A stretch of 64,000 nt of DNA, taken from contig JACONQ010000002.1 of NCBI GenBank assembly GCA_014281115.1, positions 1,798,001 through 1,862,000 of the forward strand, in the 5' to 3' direction. This stretch comes from Laburnicola sp. R22_1. Lineage: Eukaryota; Ascomycota; Dothideomycetes; Pleosporales; Didymosphaeriaceae. Below, one piece after another: positions 31,865 through 43,251 of the stretch (position 1 is the stretch's first letter; each line of letters starts with the position of its first letter). Position numbers and translations under genes: made by a program. Below the pieces are notes generated by a model. It did not search any database. It saw nothing but the letters and a program-made list of their open reading frames with translations, and was not told where the DNA came from.

Positions 31865-33819
31865 ACGGAAGCCGCGATTTTCGATCGTAGAAAGAGCAGT
31901 TGTAAACAAGGAGGATACCATGCCACTACGCGAGCAGGCGCACAGCATCGTGGTCCGCGTCGTGTCGTGGCTTCACTCTGCACCCAAAAAGCCGCCTCTC
32001 TCCCTTTGCATTGCATCATCCTCGAGAAATAACGGGCAGCCCGACGGCTCAATCCAAATTGATGCAGTGCTGACGGATGGCGGGAGGTATTTGACAAGTG
32101 ACAAACAACAAGCAGCGCGTTTCACACCTCGTTCCTTCTCCAGCCCAGATGCGTGGAGCCAATACCTCTTTCTTTCAAACGGTACGAACGCGCCGGGCAG
32201 GTTCTTAGAGTCAGCCACACTCACACAGTAGGCATCATCAAATGCCGTGCCATAGAGTCAACCTTGGAGTAGCGGCCTCGGATACTCCTGTGCATCGAAT
32301 CCCAAAAGGTTCCATGTCGTATTCTTGAACTCCTCAGTCCCAAAGAGGATCGATACCATAAGTGGCAAACGCCGTGTGCCCTACTCCGGCGCTTGTCTCG
32401 GATTGAAGTAATACAGAGCCTGTTCGCGCCCGCGCCAGACCCAATTACTGACAGTTCTAGTTGCTGAATGTTGTGTCGTGTACGCACACATGGAGCCTCG
32501 TTGCGGTTTGCTCGACCGCTACATAGCGCAGAGGACACCAATAGCTGCGCAGAGCGTCGCCTGCGCCGCCGACGCTAGAAGGAGCTTTGGGAAACAAGGT
32601 GATGTTGGTGTTCTCCTGAAGCGAAACGTAATGTCTGAGGTGCTGAGCGCGAGCGGCAGGGTGCGAAATGGTTTGTTGCGAGGAATTGTCGACGGATGCA
32701 CTTCCAGAAGGCGTATGCCGCACGGCCGCCGCGAGCCTCCCATCCCTGATGGTTTCGCGGGAGCACCTCGTGTCGTATGACTTTCGTTCACGGAACCAGG
32801 CTTCACGACACGGCTAACCGGATTTTACCTAGCTGCGCTCGGCGCCGTTGTGCCGCTGGGCCGTCAGACGTCCATTGCACTCAAGCCTCTCGACTTGGAC
32901 GACACAGAGAACTGCCAAAACGGAACAACGATTCAATTCGCAAGCATAGCGTCATCTCCAAGATTATGGTCCATAGCTGAGGAGCTGCCAACGATGCAAG
33001 GACGCTGTCGGAGGGACGTGGTGATTGCTCGCCCCCAAGAGCAGAGGACCAGTCTCGTGCTAATGTCAAGCAATATGCAATATGTTGGGCACCCCGAACG
33101 TTAGGCTGTGCCGCCCTGCTGCATGTTGTGTGCCGTGTGGCAGCCTGCAATTCCCTCTGTGGCCATTGCGTTGGCCCAAGCCGAGGCCTCGTATTGTTTC
33201 CTCGTGAGGCGATGCTGCCCGCAGGCGACAGTATTTGGTCAACCAGCAGATACGTGCTACTCGCAATATGCAGGCAAACTGCCGTCCGTCCTCTGTTAAC
33301 CACTTGGAGTATGGAGAGCACGAGAGTGTCTAGGCTGGAGATTGCTAACCACGCACAAAGATCTTGTACCGTCAGGCCAGCTAGGACCATGTATGGGATG
33401 GTTACACGCCGTGGATGCGACTCTCGAGGCCAACCCAAGGTTTCTTGGGCTTCCAGCGAGGGGGCCAAGCTGTGTAGACAAGCATTACTATGGAGGGAAG
33501 GTGCGATGCTGTAGACGGACATGATTGGTGGGGGCACATGCAACCGCTGCAGGATAGAAACGGCCGCCTAGCACGGTAGCATCCCCGCCTCACCAGCGAA
33601 TGCTTGTTTACCCTGGTGACCTTCGCATGGCCTCGGGCCAGATCTGAACGAACGACCTTCTCCAGGACACCGCGAGTGAACACTAACTAGGCGCGCACGC
33701 GGGAGCGCGCAGACCACCCCATCATCACGCGCGTCTAGCCAACCCCCCTCTTCAAATATCACGCCGCGCCCAGTTGTTTCTCTCGCTCCTCGTTCGCCCA
33801 CTTCTCAGTCAATTGGAAG
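31865..33819. other. 1.95-kb region, no gene supported
   Basis: Between the pogo-like transposon and the sugar transporter. The longest frame (32881-33543, minus, 220 codons) lacks family resemblance and overlaps frames on the other strand of equal quality. Promoter elements of the transporter should lie near the right end; no TATA box was recognised. Nothing else is seen. Confidence 0.4.
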
Positions 33820-35741
33820 ATGAAGGTAGTCCAATCCCACGCACGCACAACGCGGAACATGCTGAACCTCCCCAGACCTTCTACAACACCTACGCCATTT
33901 GTAGCTTCGCCGCCATCGGCGGGGCCCTCTTCGGCTTCGATATCTCCTCCATGTCGGGTGTCCTGGGCACGAACGGCTACAAGCACTACTTTGGGAACCG
34001 TAAGTCGAACATGCCATCCAGACAGAATCTCTCAATTGACATACCGTAGCCGAGGGTTACCGCCAGGGTGGCATCACTGCATCCATGCCCGCTGGCTCTC
34101 TTCTCGGATCGCTCATCTCTTCCTTCATTGCTGACAGGCTCTCTCGTCGAACGGCTATTCAGGTTGCCGCCTTGATCTGGGTTGTTGGCTCCATCTTCCA
34201 GGCTGCTGCCAACGGTGTAGCTCTCCTTTGTTTCGGCCGTGTAGTCTCCGGCATCTCTATCGGTATTGCATCCGCAATTGTCCCAGTCTACCAGTCCGAG
34301 ATCGCACCCAAGGAGATCCGTGGCCGTGTAGTCTCCCTTCAGCAATGGGCAATTACTTGGTAAGTTGCTAATCTTGATTTGTTTCTGGTCCATTGCGACC
34401 ATTGCTGTACTATCTTCAAAAATCATGACATCTAACAATCACCAGGGGTATCTTGATTCAGTACTTCATCCAATACGGTGCCTCATTTTCTGATGGTGGA
34501 CCGAAGGCTCCAGACCAAGGCACAGCGTGTTTCCGCATCCCGTGGGGCATCCAGATGGTCCCTGGACTGATCCTTTTTCTGGGCATGTTCTTCTTCCCCT
34601 ACTCACCACGTTGGTTGGCCTCAAAAGACCGCTGGGATGAGGCCATTTCAGTCCTGGCTCACTTGCACGGCGGCGGAGATGAAAGCCACCCCAAAGTTCT
34701 CGCCGAGTACAAGGAGATCCAAGATGCTCTGAGGTTCGAACGTGAGGAATCCGAAACCTCCTTTGCCGCACTTGCCAAGCCGCGCATCGTCAAGCGTGTC
34801 GTCCTCGGAATGAGCATCCAGATGTGGTCACAGTTGTGCGGCATGAACATTATGATGTGCGTATGCCAAAATGCAAAGTGGATGCCCGTGGCTCAAGACA
34901 AGAGTCCGGGTATTCACTTGCATCTACTCCGACTTTTGAGAAATATACTGACTTCGTCCGTCATCATTTAGGTACTATATCGTCTACATCATGGAGGGTG
35001 CCAATATCGCTGACGAGCTACTGACGTCCTCTATCCAGTACATCATCAACGTAGTAATGACGCTCCCAGCCATCCTCTACCTCGACAGGTTCGGTCGCCG
35101 CCCAGCTCTGCTCATAGGATCCTCCCTCATGATGTCCTGGCTCTTCATCTCCGGTGCACTCCAAGCCTCATACGGAGAGGCCTACGACGACCCAGAGAAG
35201 CACACCTCCTGGCGGATCGTCAACCACAAGAGCGTCTCCCAGGCTGTCGTCGCCTGCTCCTACCTCTTCGTCGCGAGCTTTGCGACGACGTGGGGTCCGA
35301 CCTCGTGGACCTACCCCTCGGAGATCTTCCCCGCCAAAGTCCGTGCCAAGGCCGTCTCGCTCGCTACCGCCTCGAACTGGACCTTCAACTGCATTCTTGC
35401 CTTTGCTGTGCCGCCGCTCCTCTGGAACATCAACTGGAAAATGTACATGATCTTTGGTACTTTCAACGGCCTTGCTCTGATCCATGTACGTCGATCCTTC
35501 TGGATACCACTTTATATGGGGTACTGACGCGGCTATATAGATGTTCCTCACTGCGCCCGAGACCAAGGGCAAGACCCTCGAGGAAATGGACGAGGTGTTC
35601 GACCGCGGCATCCCTGCCTGGAAGACATCCACGACCCAGTCCCGTCTCGACCAGTTGCAGCGCGATATCGAGAAGGGCGAGCTTAAGGTGGAAACCGGCG
35701 GTCGCACTCACATCAACGAGACGATCGAGCCCAAGGCTTAA
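33820..35741 (+). CDS. MFS sugar (hexose-type) transporter
   Basis: Six exons: 33820-33825, 33876-33999, 34050-34359, 34446-34856, 34972-35485 and 35541-35741; introns of 50, 50, 86, 115 and 55 bp; 521 residues. The first exon codes only for MK, joining to TFYNTYAICSFAAIGGALFG, the usual N-terminus of fungal hexose transporters. Twelve membrane helices are expected. Signatures include FGFDISSMSG after helix 1, GRVVSGISIGIASAIVPVYQ then SEIAPKEIRGR, PYSPRWL, YLDRFGRRPALLIG, and PETKGKTLEEMDEVFD at the end of helix 12. It should import sugars at the plasma membrane by proton symport or facilitated diffusion; the substrate cannot be read from sequence. The start is set by the need to splice the two-codon exon; no in-frame ATG precedes exon 2. 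Confidence 0.92.
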
Positions 35742-36542
35742 CTGTCTCGTAGAACTATGTGTGTTGAAGCGGGATGCGTTGTAAAGCATTGATGGCAAAT
35801 TTAGAACTGGCGAGCATCTAAGATTACATGCATGTGCGTACATGGCTTTCGTTTATGTTTCTCAAGGGTGCGCTATATAGTGGATGCGCCCTCGGGGAGA
35901 TTGGTAATGGGCACTCATCTACGTAGTGATAGAGGGCTTACTCAAGAGGTAAGAGTTCAAATAATTTCACTACGTCCAATGTGTTGAAATTCCAATGAGT
36001 GCATTGTGAACGTCATTGTACACGGGTCGAAATCACATCCAGTGCCCCATATTCTGTGGCGTAGTGTCTGACAACCCTGAATTTGCCAAAAGCGACAGCT
36101 TATGGGCATACTGGATTGCGTAAGCTTTAACTACTTGTAAAGCTAAACTTGGTTCCATCTCTCCACTCATAGCAACGACATCATACATTAGGTATATATC
36201 GAAAAACCCACCCGACCACGTCCCACCCATAGAACAACCACTTTCAAAGCCTCCCGAACCCAAAGTCCCTAGTAGTGACCGATAGCAAAGAACCCCACCA
36301 TATTCTAAAACACGCCACAACTCCTTGTAAACACCGCAGTGGACCACCATACCCATGTAAAAGGCTGCCGGTAACAAAGAACCCCACCATATCCTAAAAC
36401 ACGCCTCAACTCCTTCCTGTATCCTGTAAACACCATAGTAGACCACCATACCCATGCCAAAGCAACGCAACTCCGCCGTCCGAGAACAACATAAAAACAG
36501 GTACAGGAAGCAGCCGCGGAGTTCAAATGGGTGAGGCTGGGT
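35742..36542. other. Intergenic region between convergent genes
   Basis: About 800 bp carrying the 3' ends of the transporter and the Cid1-like gene. A tandem repeat lies at 36286-36470. The 145-codon minus frame at 36033-36470 is created by that repeat and is not accepted as a gene. Confidence 0.45.
36286..36470. repeat. Tandem repeat, two copies, period about 89 bp
   Basis: CAAAGAACCCCACCATATTC begins copy 1 at 36286 and CAAAGAACCCCACCATATCC begins copy 2 at 36375. Both continue through CTAAAACACGCC, CAACTCCTT, TGTAAACACC and GGACCACCATACCCATG or AGACCACCATACCCATG. Copy 2 has a short internal duplication of CCTGTA. It lies in the 3' flank of two convergent genes; no function is evident. 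Confidence 0.75.
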
Positions 36543-38825
36543 CTAAGCAGCAGCTGCCGGAATTTCATGATGGGCGAGACCATCCACTATGCCTAACACC
36601 TGCGTGTCCTGCTGTCCGCCAGCTCCGGTGCCGGTCTCGCCGTCAACAGGTACGTCCCCTGTAGTGACCGGTATTTGAGCCTCCATGTCCGGCTCCTTTG
36701 GCGTCGATGGAGGCGCCTGATCAACCACCTCGTCAAACAAGCCACCCTCAGGCTGCTGGCCCCTCCCAATTGCGCCTATGATTCGCCATGCCCGTCTAAA
36801 CTCGTCGCGGATAGCCACGATGCCATTATGCGTGACGGTGCGCGCGACATTATGATCCAGCTCGAAAGGGTCTTCGATGGAAAAGAGATAGCGATGCCTG
36901 ACCTGCTGGCCGTTCGAGTATGTAGTTTTGGCGCCCGTCCAGCCTTTCTCTGATTTCTGGCGTACGCCTCCGGGGGTCCTGAGGCTGATGACGTCGGTCG
37001 TCCAGTAGAAAGAGGGCAGTTTCGGTCCGTAGCTGTATTGTTGAGGCATAGAGGAGTAGTAGCCGAAGAATCCGCGGAGAAGGGCACCGATTGATTGCCT
37101 GTTGCGAGATAATTGACCGGCGCTGGCTGAACGCATGATTTCGTCCTCATTGCGCCAGAAGCTGACGGCGTAGCCGCATATCATTGTTGGTTTGAACAGT
37201 TGCTGTAGGTCATCTGCCTTGGTTGTGGTAGGTCGCCAACTCGATTGCAGGTTAGGACATACGGGGGGACTCGCAATGTTCACGAGATAGTGGAGGACCA
37301 TGAGAACCCAGCCGTATGATGAGAGGGTGCCGGAATACGCGCTGTTGATTTTGCGGCGCTTAGCCCAGGCCTTGACGAAGAGGACTATAGGCCGTACCCG
37401 GGGGTCGGAGAGGGAATAGCAGCGTAGTAACTGCGTATTGTGGATCGCGAGTGGATTCTCGAAGTTGATATCGCATTGTATGCCTACCCCGGTCTTTGGA
37501 AAGTCGAGCGGCCCAAGTACTTTCTCTCGTCGCCATGACCTTGGACCGCGCGGATGGCGCTCTTTGGGGCTTTCATTGTCCTTGATATCTCTGACATTAT
37601 CATTAGTAGGTGATTCTAAGCCTTCGAGGTTGTCTGCATCTGTGAAACTGGGACTCTTCAGAATTGGCGTACGCCGCGCAAAGTCGCCAGTTAGTTTTGC
37701 CTCCTGGAGCCTCGGGAAATCTTGCGCATCATTCGTTAGTGATGTTGTCTCACCACTCGGCTCTGCTGCGCTACGCGAAGAAGACGTTCGGGGACTTCCA
37801 GACGGTCGGTGCTGCTCTTCCTCTGAAAGCTCATCCCATTTCTGACGCTCCTCAAATAGAGCCCTATACAGCTCCTCAGTAGGATTCTGACACACTTTCA
37901 ATATAGGGACGCGGGTTCTCGTGAGAAGGCGCCCGCCCATTCCCGCCTCAAGAACGGCGCGATCTAGCAGGCGCGGAATGCCTCGATCAATACCAGTCTC
38001 ATGTGCTCGGGAAGGATTTTTCCACTCCGGTACGATGGCAAGATCCATGTCTGATCCTGGAGTGGCAAATCCAGATGTTAGACTACCGAAGCCGACCAGT
38101 TTAATAGACGCAATTTCACCGATGTAGTTCTCAGCGAACGCTTTTTGGCAGACGGCTTCTAAGCGCAGTCTAAACGCTTCTTTCTCCTCAAGCTCTTCCC
38201 GGGTGATCTCAACTTTTGCAATTTCCTGTGACGCCAGGTGATCCAAATAGTCGACCTGGGCAAGGGGGTTTATGGGCGCTTGGATATGATGCTGTGGAAG
38301 CTGTGGAGTACCAGAATTCGCGTATGGGGTCCACAAAGGTTGGCTCCGGCGTGGCTGGAATCCAGGGACATATGGCCTGGGGTGGTCTTGGGTTTGCGCC
38401 ATGCTTGAGGCACCGTTGCTACCATTATGTCGTGGCCGTTGAAGTATTGTGGGCGATAAAGGTGCCTCTGCTGCTGTTGGATCCATTTCGTGCCTGGGTC
38501 GAGGATGTGAATTTCTTCCATCTGCATGGCATAGGAGCATCTGTTCAATCTCCATCTCCATCTCTATACGGCGCTCGCGCGGGCCCTCGGCGGTTGGATA
38601 ATAGCCCCCTCGTCCACGTCCACGTCCACGTCCACGTCCACGTCCACGTCCATGGCCCCTTCCTCGACCTCGACCTGTCGGGCCTTGCTGGTGGTGGTTT
38701 TGTGGATGAGCTGGTGGATGAGCTCCTGTTAGCGGAGAATTGCTGCCAATGGGGACGTTGGTGAGGATCATGCTCCGCAACTGCTCCTCCAGGCTCCCAG
38801 GGGCCTGCGTCTGTTGCGTCGCCAT
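36543..38825 (-). CDS. Cid1-like RNA nucleotidyltransferase
   Basis: Intronless, 760 residues from MATQQTQAPGSLEEQ; an upstream in-frame Met at 39023 exists but overlaps the divergent gene's leader. The protein adds nucleotides to RNA 3' ends (poly(A) or poly(U) polymerase, Cid1/Trf4/PAPD superfamily). An Arg-Gly repeat (GRGRGRGHGRGRGRG, about 55-80) is a likely RNA-binding segment. The polymerase core begins at VGFGSLTSGFATPGSDMDLA (about 245-265, two catalytic Asp), and the third Asp is in IQCDINFENPLAIHN (about 470). RPIVLFVKAWAKRRKIN and SYGWVLMVLHYL follow. A PAP-associated domain covers about 590-710, with FSIEDPFELDHNVARTV. An unusually long polar insertion (about 310-450) separates the DxD from the third Asp. 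Adenylation versus uridylation cannot be decided here. Confidence 0.87.
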   Translation of the reverse strand: MATQQTQAPGSLEEQLRSMILTNVPIGSNSPLTGAHPPAHPQNHHQQGPTGRGRGRGHGRGRGRGRGRGRGRGGYYPTAEGPRERRIEMEMEIEQMLLCHADGRNSHPRPRHEMDPTAAEAPLSPTILQRPRHNGSNGASSMAQTQDHPRPYVPGFQPRRSQPLWTPYANSGTPQLPQHHIQAPINPLAQVDYLDHLASQEIAKVEITREELEEKEAFRLRLEAVCQKAFAENYIGEIASIKLVGFGSLTSGFATPGSDMDLAIVPEWKNPSRAHETGIDRGIPRLLDRAVLEAGMGGRLLTRTRVPILKVCQNPTEELYRALFEERQKWDELSEEEQHRPSGSPRTSSSRSAAEPSGETTSLTNDAQDFPRLQEAKLTGDFARRTPILKSPSFTDADNLEGLESPTNDNVRDIKDNESPKERHPRGPRSWRREKVLGPLDFPKTGVGIQCDINFENPLAIHNTQLLRCYSLSDPRVRPIVLFVKAWAKRRKINSAYSGTLSSYGWVLMVLHYLVNIASPPVCPNLQSSWRPTTTKADDLQQLFKPTMICGYAVSFWRNEDEIMRSASAGQLSRNRQSIGALLRGFFGYYSSMPQQYSYGPKLPSFYWTTDVISLRTPGGVRQKSEKGWTGAKTTYSNGQQVRHRYLFSIEDPFELDHNVARTVTHNGIVAIRDEFRRAWRIIGAIGRGQQPEGGLFDEVVDQAPPSTPKEPDMEAQIPVTTGDVPVDGETGTGAGGQQDTQVLGIVDGLAHHEIPAAAA

Positions 38826-39268
38826 ATTGGATAGCTGACCGAACCGTGGACTATGGCGGGTGCTGTATGTACACACGTGACGGGCAGATCGCGGGCGGGC
38901 AACTGAGTGGCCGGACGAGTGTTTGGTTCCCAGTCTGGCGGCGCAAGTGCCAGAGGTGAATACCTGCAGTTTGGTCGGCGTGGGAGCCCTGGTCGTTTGC
39001 TCCACACTAGCGCTGCTTGGCAACGGCTCCGCCTGCTCGCCGCCCGGCTAGCGCGTCCTGGCTATGGCTCCTGATGAGTCATGCATGCTCCGACGGCCAA
39101 CAAAGCCACACCTACCTTTGTCTCGACACACCAGCGACGTCCCCATTCTTCCACGCACGCGCACACACACCCCCACACCCGACACACAACACTGGCAACG
39201 CCCCCATTCTTCCACACGCGCGCACACACACATACGCCATACAGACGCGAGCGACTGCACGCTCTACC
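38826..39268. promoter_or_regulatory. Divergent promoter of the Cid1-like gene and TFG1
   Basis: 443 bp between the chosen start codons. It contains two runs of CA/CCCCA-rich sequence (about 39160-39195 and 39213-39240: CGCACACACACCCCCAC-like), probably in the TFG1 5' leader. Open frames extend into it from both sides (39017 on + and 39023 on -) and overlap each other, which argues that those outer Met codons are not the real starts. Confidence 0.5.
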
Positions 39269-41392
39269 ATGAACGGGGCTCCCACTCCTCTCACGGCAGC
39301 GGCGTCTGCCGCGCCTGCTGCACCTCAAGCAAATGCCCCGCGTCGCCGACGTCCGCAGACATCGAGCGTGCTGCGCACTCCCCATCGGCCGCTCAAGAAG
39401 ATCGCACGCCCTGTCACATCGCTCACGCATCTGAACGAGCGTTCGGTCGACAACAAGCCCATCAACACTGAGGCGCTCCGCAACGAACTGCTCGCGCAGG
39501 GAGCCCACTCATACCCGCTAATCGTCACCCGCAAAGACCTCAAAGAGCTGCGCTACCACGTCATGAGACTGCAGAGCAAGGACCGCGTCGACATACAAGA
39601 CGACCAGCAATTCACGACGCCAGTCCGTCTGCACCGCCGCGACCCCCGTGCTCCGCCCACCGGCGCCGGCGCGCACTTGGAGGGCGAGGAGGACACCAAG
39701 GAAGATGTCGAAGAGGCCAAGGAGCGTGAGCGTATGGAGATTGCGAGGGAAGAGCGGCGCAAGATCCGGGAGGAGAATCAGGCCAAGATCGCCCCGACGG
39801 GCACGAAAAAGCCGCCCGCATTTCAGAAAAAGACCGAGCAGAAATGGCGCCCCGACGACACGGTTGAAGCAAAGAAGCGCCAACTGCTGCGATATGAGGA
39901 GACGCTACCCTGGCACTTGGAGGACTACGACAACAAACAGACGTGGACCGGGACATACGAGTCGGAGATGTCTGAGACACATGTCATGCTCACGCCCGAG
40001 AACGTCGAAGGCCGAGGCACAGTCTTCAAACTTGTGCCCTTGGAACGGTGGTATAGGTTCAACCCCAAGACCAAAGCCAAGTCCACCGATGACATTAGCC
40101 TAGCAAAATCGAATGCTGATACATTTTTCATCAAACGGGAACTCATGAACCGCGTGAAGGAGGAGCAAGCAACTCAGGCAAACCGTGCGAAAGGGATGCG
40201 GACCAGGGTGGGCGGTGGCGATGACGATGAGGGCCGGATTCACAAAGTCAAAACCGAAGGGCCTATATCCAAAGCCCCGGCAGATGCGGATGATATTGAC
40301 TTCAATATGGAGGAAGATTTCGCCGACGATGAAGAGGGTGTCAACGGACTCTTCGAAGGAGACCATTCCGATGTCGAGGAGGCCAAGGAGAAGCTGAAGC
40401 GCGACCAGCTCGCTGCTGCTGCCTTCGACCTGCGGAGTGAGGAGCAGATCTATGAGGAAGAAGAACGACAGAAGAAGGAGGAAGAGGAGGCAAAGGCGTT
40501 GGAGAAGGGTATTAAGAAAGCGCTCATCAAACGCGAGAAGAATTATAGATTCAACTTGAGTAGCGACGACGAGTCGGAAAGTGAGACGGATTCAGAGGTC
40601 GAGCGTCAAAGGGTTAAAGCAGAAGAGGAGCAGAAAGCTGCCGAGAAGAATGGGAAAACTGTCGAGGGCGATAAGCCTGCCTCTGGTGCCTCGACTAAGG
40701 CTGCCCCAACCCCTTCCGGTGCTTCTCGTCCTGTCGACATCAACAAGAAGAAACGTCCAGGCTCGCCGAACTTGTCTGAAGCCAGCGGCAACGAATCTTC
40801 GCGCAAGAAGCATAAGAAGAAGCACGAGAGGAATGCGGACGGTTCGCGCAAGTCTTCATCCTTGAACGACATCTCTAAACGTGGAGCTGCGTCGGGCAGC
40901 GACAGCGAGATGACGGATGCTGGCAAGCAAAAGCAACACAGGATCAAGATCCACCTCAATGCTACTCCTGGTGGTAGTCCCTCCGGCAGCCGGGCGGGTA
41001 GTCCAGTGGCGCAGGTCAACGGGAGCCGTGCAGGCAGTCCTACGGCTCCTGGTAGCAACTTGAGTGCGTCCCGTAAGTCTCTTTGAACGACTGTAGTCAA
41101 TGATAGAAACCATGCTAATAGTCTTCTTACAGAGAGCCGTTTCCCCTCCGCAGCGGAGCTCTACAAGGCACTCCCTCCCGAAGGCATGAAAATCGATGCC
41201 CTCATCGGCAAGTTCAAAGGTCGCGTCGACAAGAGCAACACACAGCTGTTCATCAGACTTGTCAAGGCCGTCTCAAGTTATGACAAGCAGCGCAGCTGGC
41301 TTACTCCGCTAAAGGAGATGCCGTCCGAGGAGCAGATTAATGCTGTTATGCGCGGTCAGAAGGCAGCCCCCAAGGCAGCTGGTTCTTCTTGA
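39269..41392 (+). CDS. TFG1: TFIIF large subunit (Tfg1/RAP74)
   Basis: Two exons, 39269-41072 and 41133-41392, with a 60-bp intron (GTAAGT, GCTAAT branch, TTACAG); 687 residues. TFIIF binds RNA polymerase II and stabilises the preinitiation complex. The N-terminal dimerisation region spans about 60-290: YPLIVTRKDLKELRYHVMRL, then after a charged insertion LPWHLEDYDNKQTWTGTYES and GRGTVFKLVPLERWYRFNPK. A long acidic, Lys-rich and Ser-rich middle follows. The C-terminal winged helix comes after the intron: FPSAAELYKALPPEGMKIDA then LIGKFKGRV and SWLTPLKEM. The start at MNGAPTPL is chosen because upstream frame sequence is low-complexity leader. The intron is needed to join the winged helix; without it the product would stop 15 bp past the donor. 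Confidence 0.94.
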
Positions 41393-42225
41393 GTCGGACG
41401 ACAGAGGCAGGGTCGGACATTTTACGTATCAAGGTCATGGAGGCAGGTGGTCACGCATGGAATTTGGGCATACTTCAAAGTAGAATTTTCACAAGGCGAG
41501 GCGTCCGTGTATATTTGGTTGCTGTCGAAGGTTCTGGAGCACACGGTTCCGGGCAGCTATGGGGCCATAGTTGATTAGTCTACAGCTGCATCGTTGCTGA
41601 AGTGCAATCACTTCTTGAATGCGAGATTCATTTCAGCTGATATCGAACTTGGTCTGTCTTTTATTGTGAAATCATCGGAGAGTTTTTGGTCATGACTTAC
41701 TTTATGGACCACCATCTGGTTGTCAACTAGTTAGTAACTACTTCTGCCCCGCCCCGTCTTCTCACCACCTACCGCAACTTTGTCTACTTCTGAAATGAAT
41801 CAAGTTTATTCTTTGTATACAAAGCTGCGTTTCTGCAACTGCGCAATAGTAAAAGAACTCACTAGCAATGCCTATATCTCTGTGTACTAGATTCGTAAAA
41901 CCTGGAACCTTGAAAAAATCATATACACGCGAAAAAGCCCTAGAGTTTATAACGCGCTCATCGTCCGGCCTTCACAGCTTCGTCAGCCATCAGTGAGTCA
42001 TGGTCGCAATCCATGATGATTTGGTTCTTTGGATGATTTTATGACTCGAAAGGGGCGATGCCATTTGCAGGAGGAAGTACACAATGCACGATGAGGTAGT
42101 TACGTGGGTATGTTGATGGATAAACAATACAAGTCTATATCAACATGACCGGGAACCAGCTGTAGAATAGAGACGAAAGGTGCAGCCACACATAGCGACT
42201 ATCGGGTATCAAAACATTGCTCCAC
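41393..42225. other. Intergenic region between convergent genes
   Basis: 833 bp holding two 3' flanks. The right half is AT-richer with GAACTTGG- and TTGTATAC-like words. No gene, repeat or RNA was recognised. Confidence 0.4.
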
Positions 42226-43251
42226 TCACCCACCACCCGCTTCCTCCTTGTTCTCACCAAACAGCTCCGCCCCCAAATCATTCAGAAACCGCTCTGCCTG
42301 CCCCTTACTTCTCTTCTCCTGGATTATTCTCTTCTTCTCTTTGATCATCTCTTTCCTCTTCTCGATCTGCTCTTTGCGCTCCCGCCGTACCCTATCCGTT
42401 TCCTCCCTCTCCTTCTCTAGATTCGCCATCTGCTGCTTCCGCTCCTCCTCGTCTTTAGAGAAGTGCATAAAACCCATTCCACGTTGCCGAGCCTCTTTAT
42501 GCCCGTCAAAATGCTCGTCCGGAGGCGGGGTAAGCTCTTTGTCGCGTTTTGCAGCGAGTTCAGCCATTTGCTGCGCGATGGTTTCATCGGGGTTGAATGC
42601 TTCGGCCTGCACCGTATCGCCGTAGATGATATTCGAAGGCATACTAGGACGCGCGGTGAAGCGATCCGGCTCGTCAGCAGCGAGTGTACGTTTGCGCCGC
42701 TCCTCTCTGGCGATTTCCGCCCGTGTGCCCTTGCGCGTCCGGCCGAATTCATCCGTGTACTCAAGCAGCTCCTCGTCCGAAGCTTCTGACTCGGAGCTGG
42801 AGACCTCCGAGTCCGCTTCGCCCTTCTCTTTCTTATCCGCCCACTTGCGATCAAAGTCCACGCCGTACTTGTCATCAACGTCCTCGACATCCCCACGCTT
42901 CAGCGCATTGTACAGCCGTGCCTTCTCCTCCATGCGCCGCTTCGCGCGCTTCCAATTTGCATCGTCCTCGGCTTTCTCGTCGTGTGTGCGTTGCCGGTGC
43001 TTTTGCGTAAAGTCTGAATCCTCGAGATCCTTTAGCGCGCGCTTCTTGACGCCTTTATTGTGTGTTTTGAAGATGTCTTCTTTGCTGGGGCGGGCGCGGC
43101 CGGTGGCGGGCTTGTTGGGGTCTGCGGATGCGGTTTTGATGAGGCTGGAGAGCGTCGAGGAGAAGGCTACGGAGCTGGCGGAGGAGATTTCTTTGGCTTT
43201 GGTGCGGGCTTTGGGGCGCTGGCCGTAGAGATGCGCGTATTTTGAGGACAT
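42226..43251 (-). CDS. CCDC174-like nuclear protein
   Basis: Intronless, 341 residues, charged throughout. LLEYTDEFGRTRKGTRAEI (about 166-184) is the signature of the CCDC174 family (DUF4078), followed by EERRKR. N-terminal part: MSSKYAHLYGQRPKARTKAK, then KEDIFKTHNKGVKKRA. The C-terminal third (about 265-330) is a long Lys/Glu/Arg coiled coil. Human CCDC174 has been linked to the exon junction complex and splicing; a nuclear RNA-processing role here is inferred from that. It is divergent from HOM6. Confidence 0.82.
   Translation of the reverse strand: MSSKYAHLYGQRPKARTKAKEISSASSVAFSSTLSSLIKTASADPNKPATGRARPSKEDIFKTHNKGVKKRALKDLEDSDFTQKHRQRTHDEKAEDDANWKRAKRRMEEKARLYNALKRGDVEDVDDKYGVDFDRKWADKKEKGEADSEVSSSESEASDEELLEYTDEFGRTRKGTRAEIAREERRKRTLAADEPDRFTARPSMPSNIIYGDTVQAEAFNPDETIAQQMAELAAKRDKELTPPPDEHFDGHKEARQRGMGFMHFSKDEEERKQQMANLEKEREETDRVRRERKEQIEKRKEMIKEKKRIIQEKRSKGQAERFLNDLGAELFGENKEEAGGG

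Noticed and set aside
32881..33543. 220-codon minus-strand frame
   Set aside because: Composition typical of a chance frame, overlaps equal-quality frames on the other strand, no domain, signal or family resemblance.
36033..36470. 145-codon minus frame
   Set aside because: Its Gly/Val/Tyr-rich sequence is the translation of the tandem repeat; not a gene.
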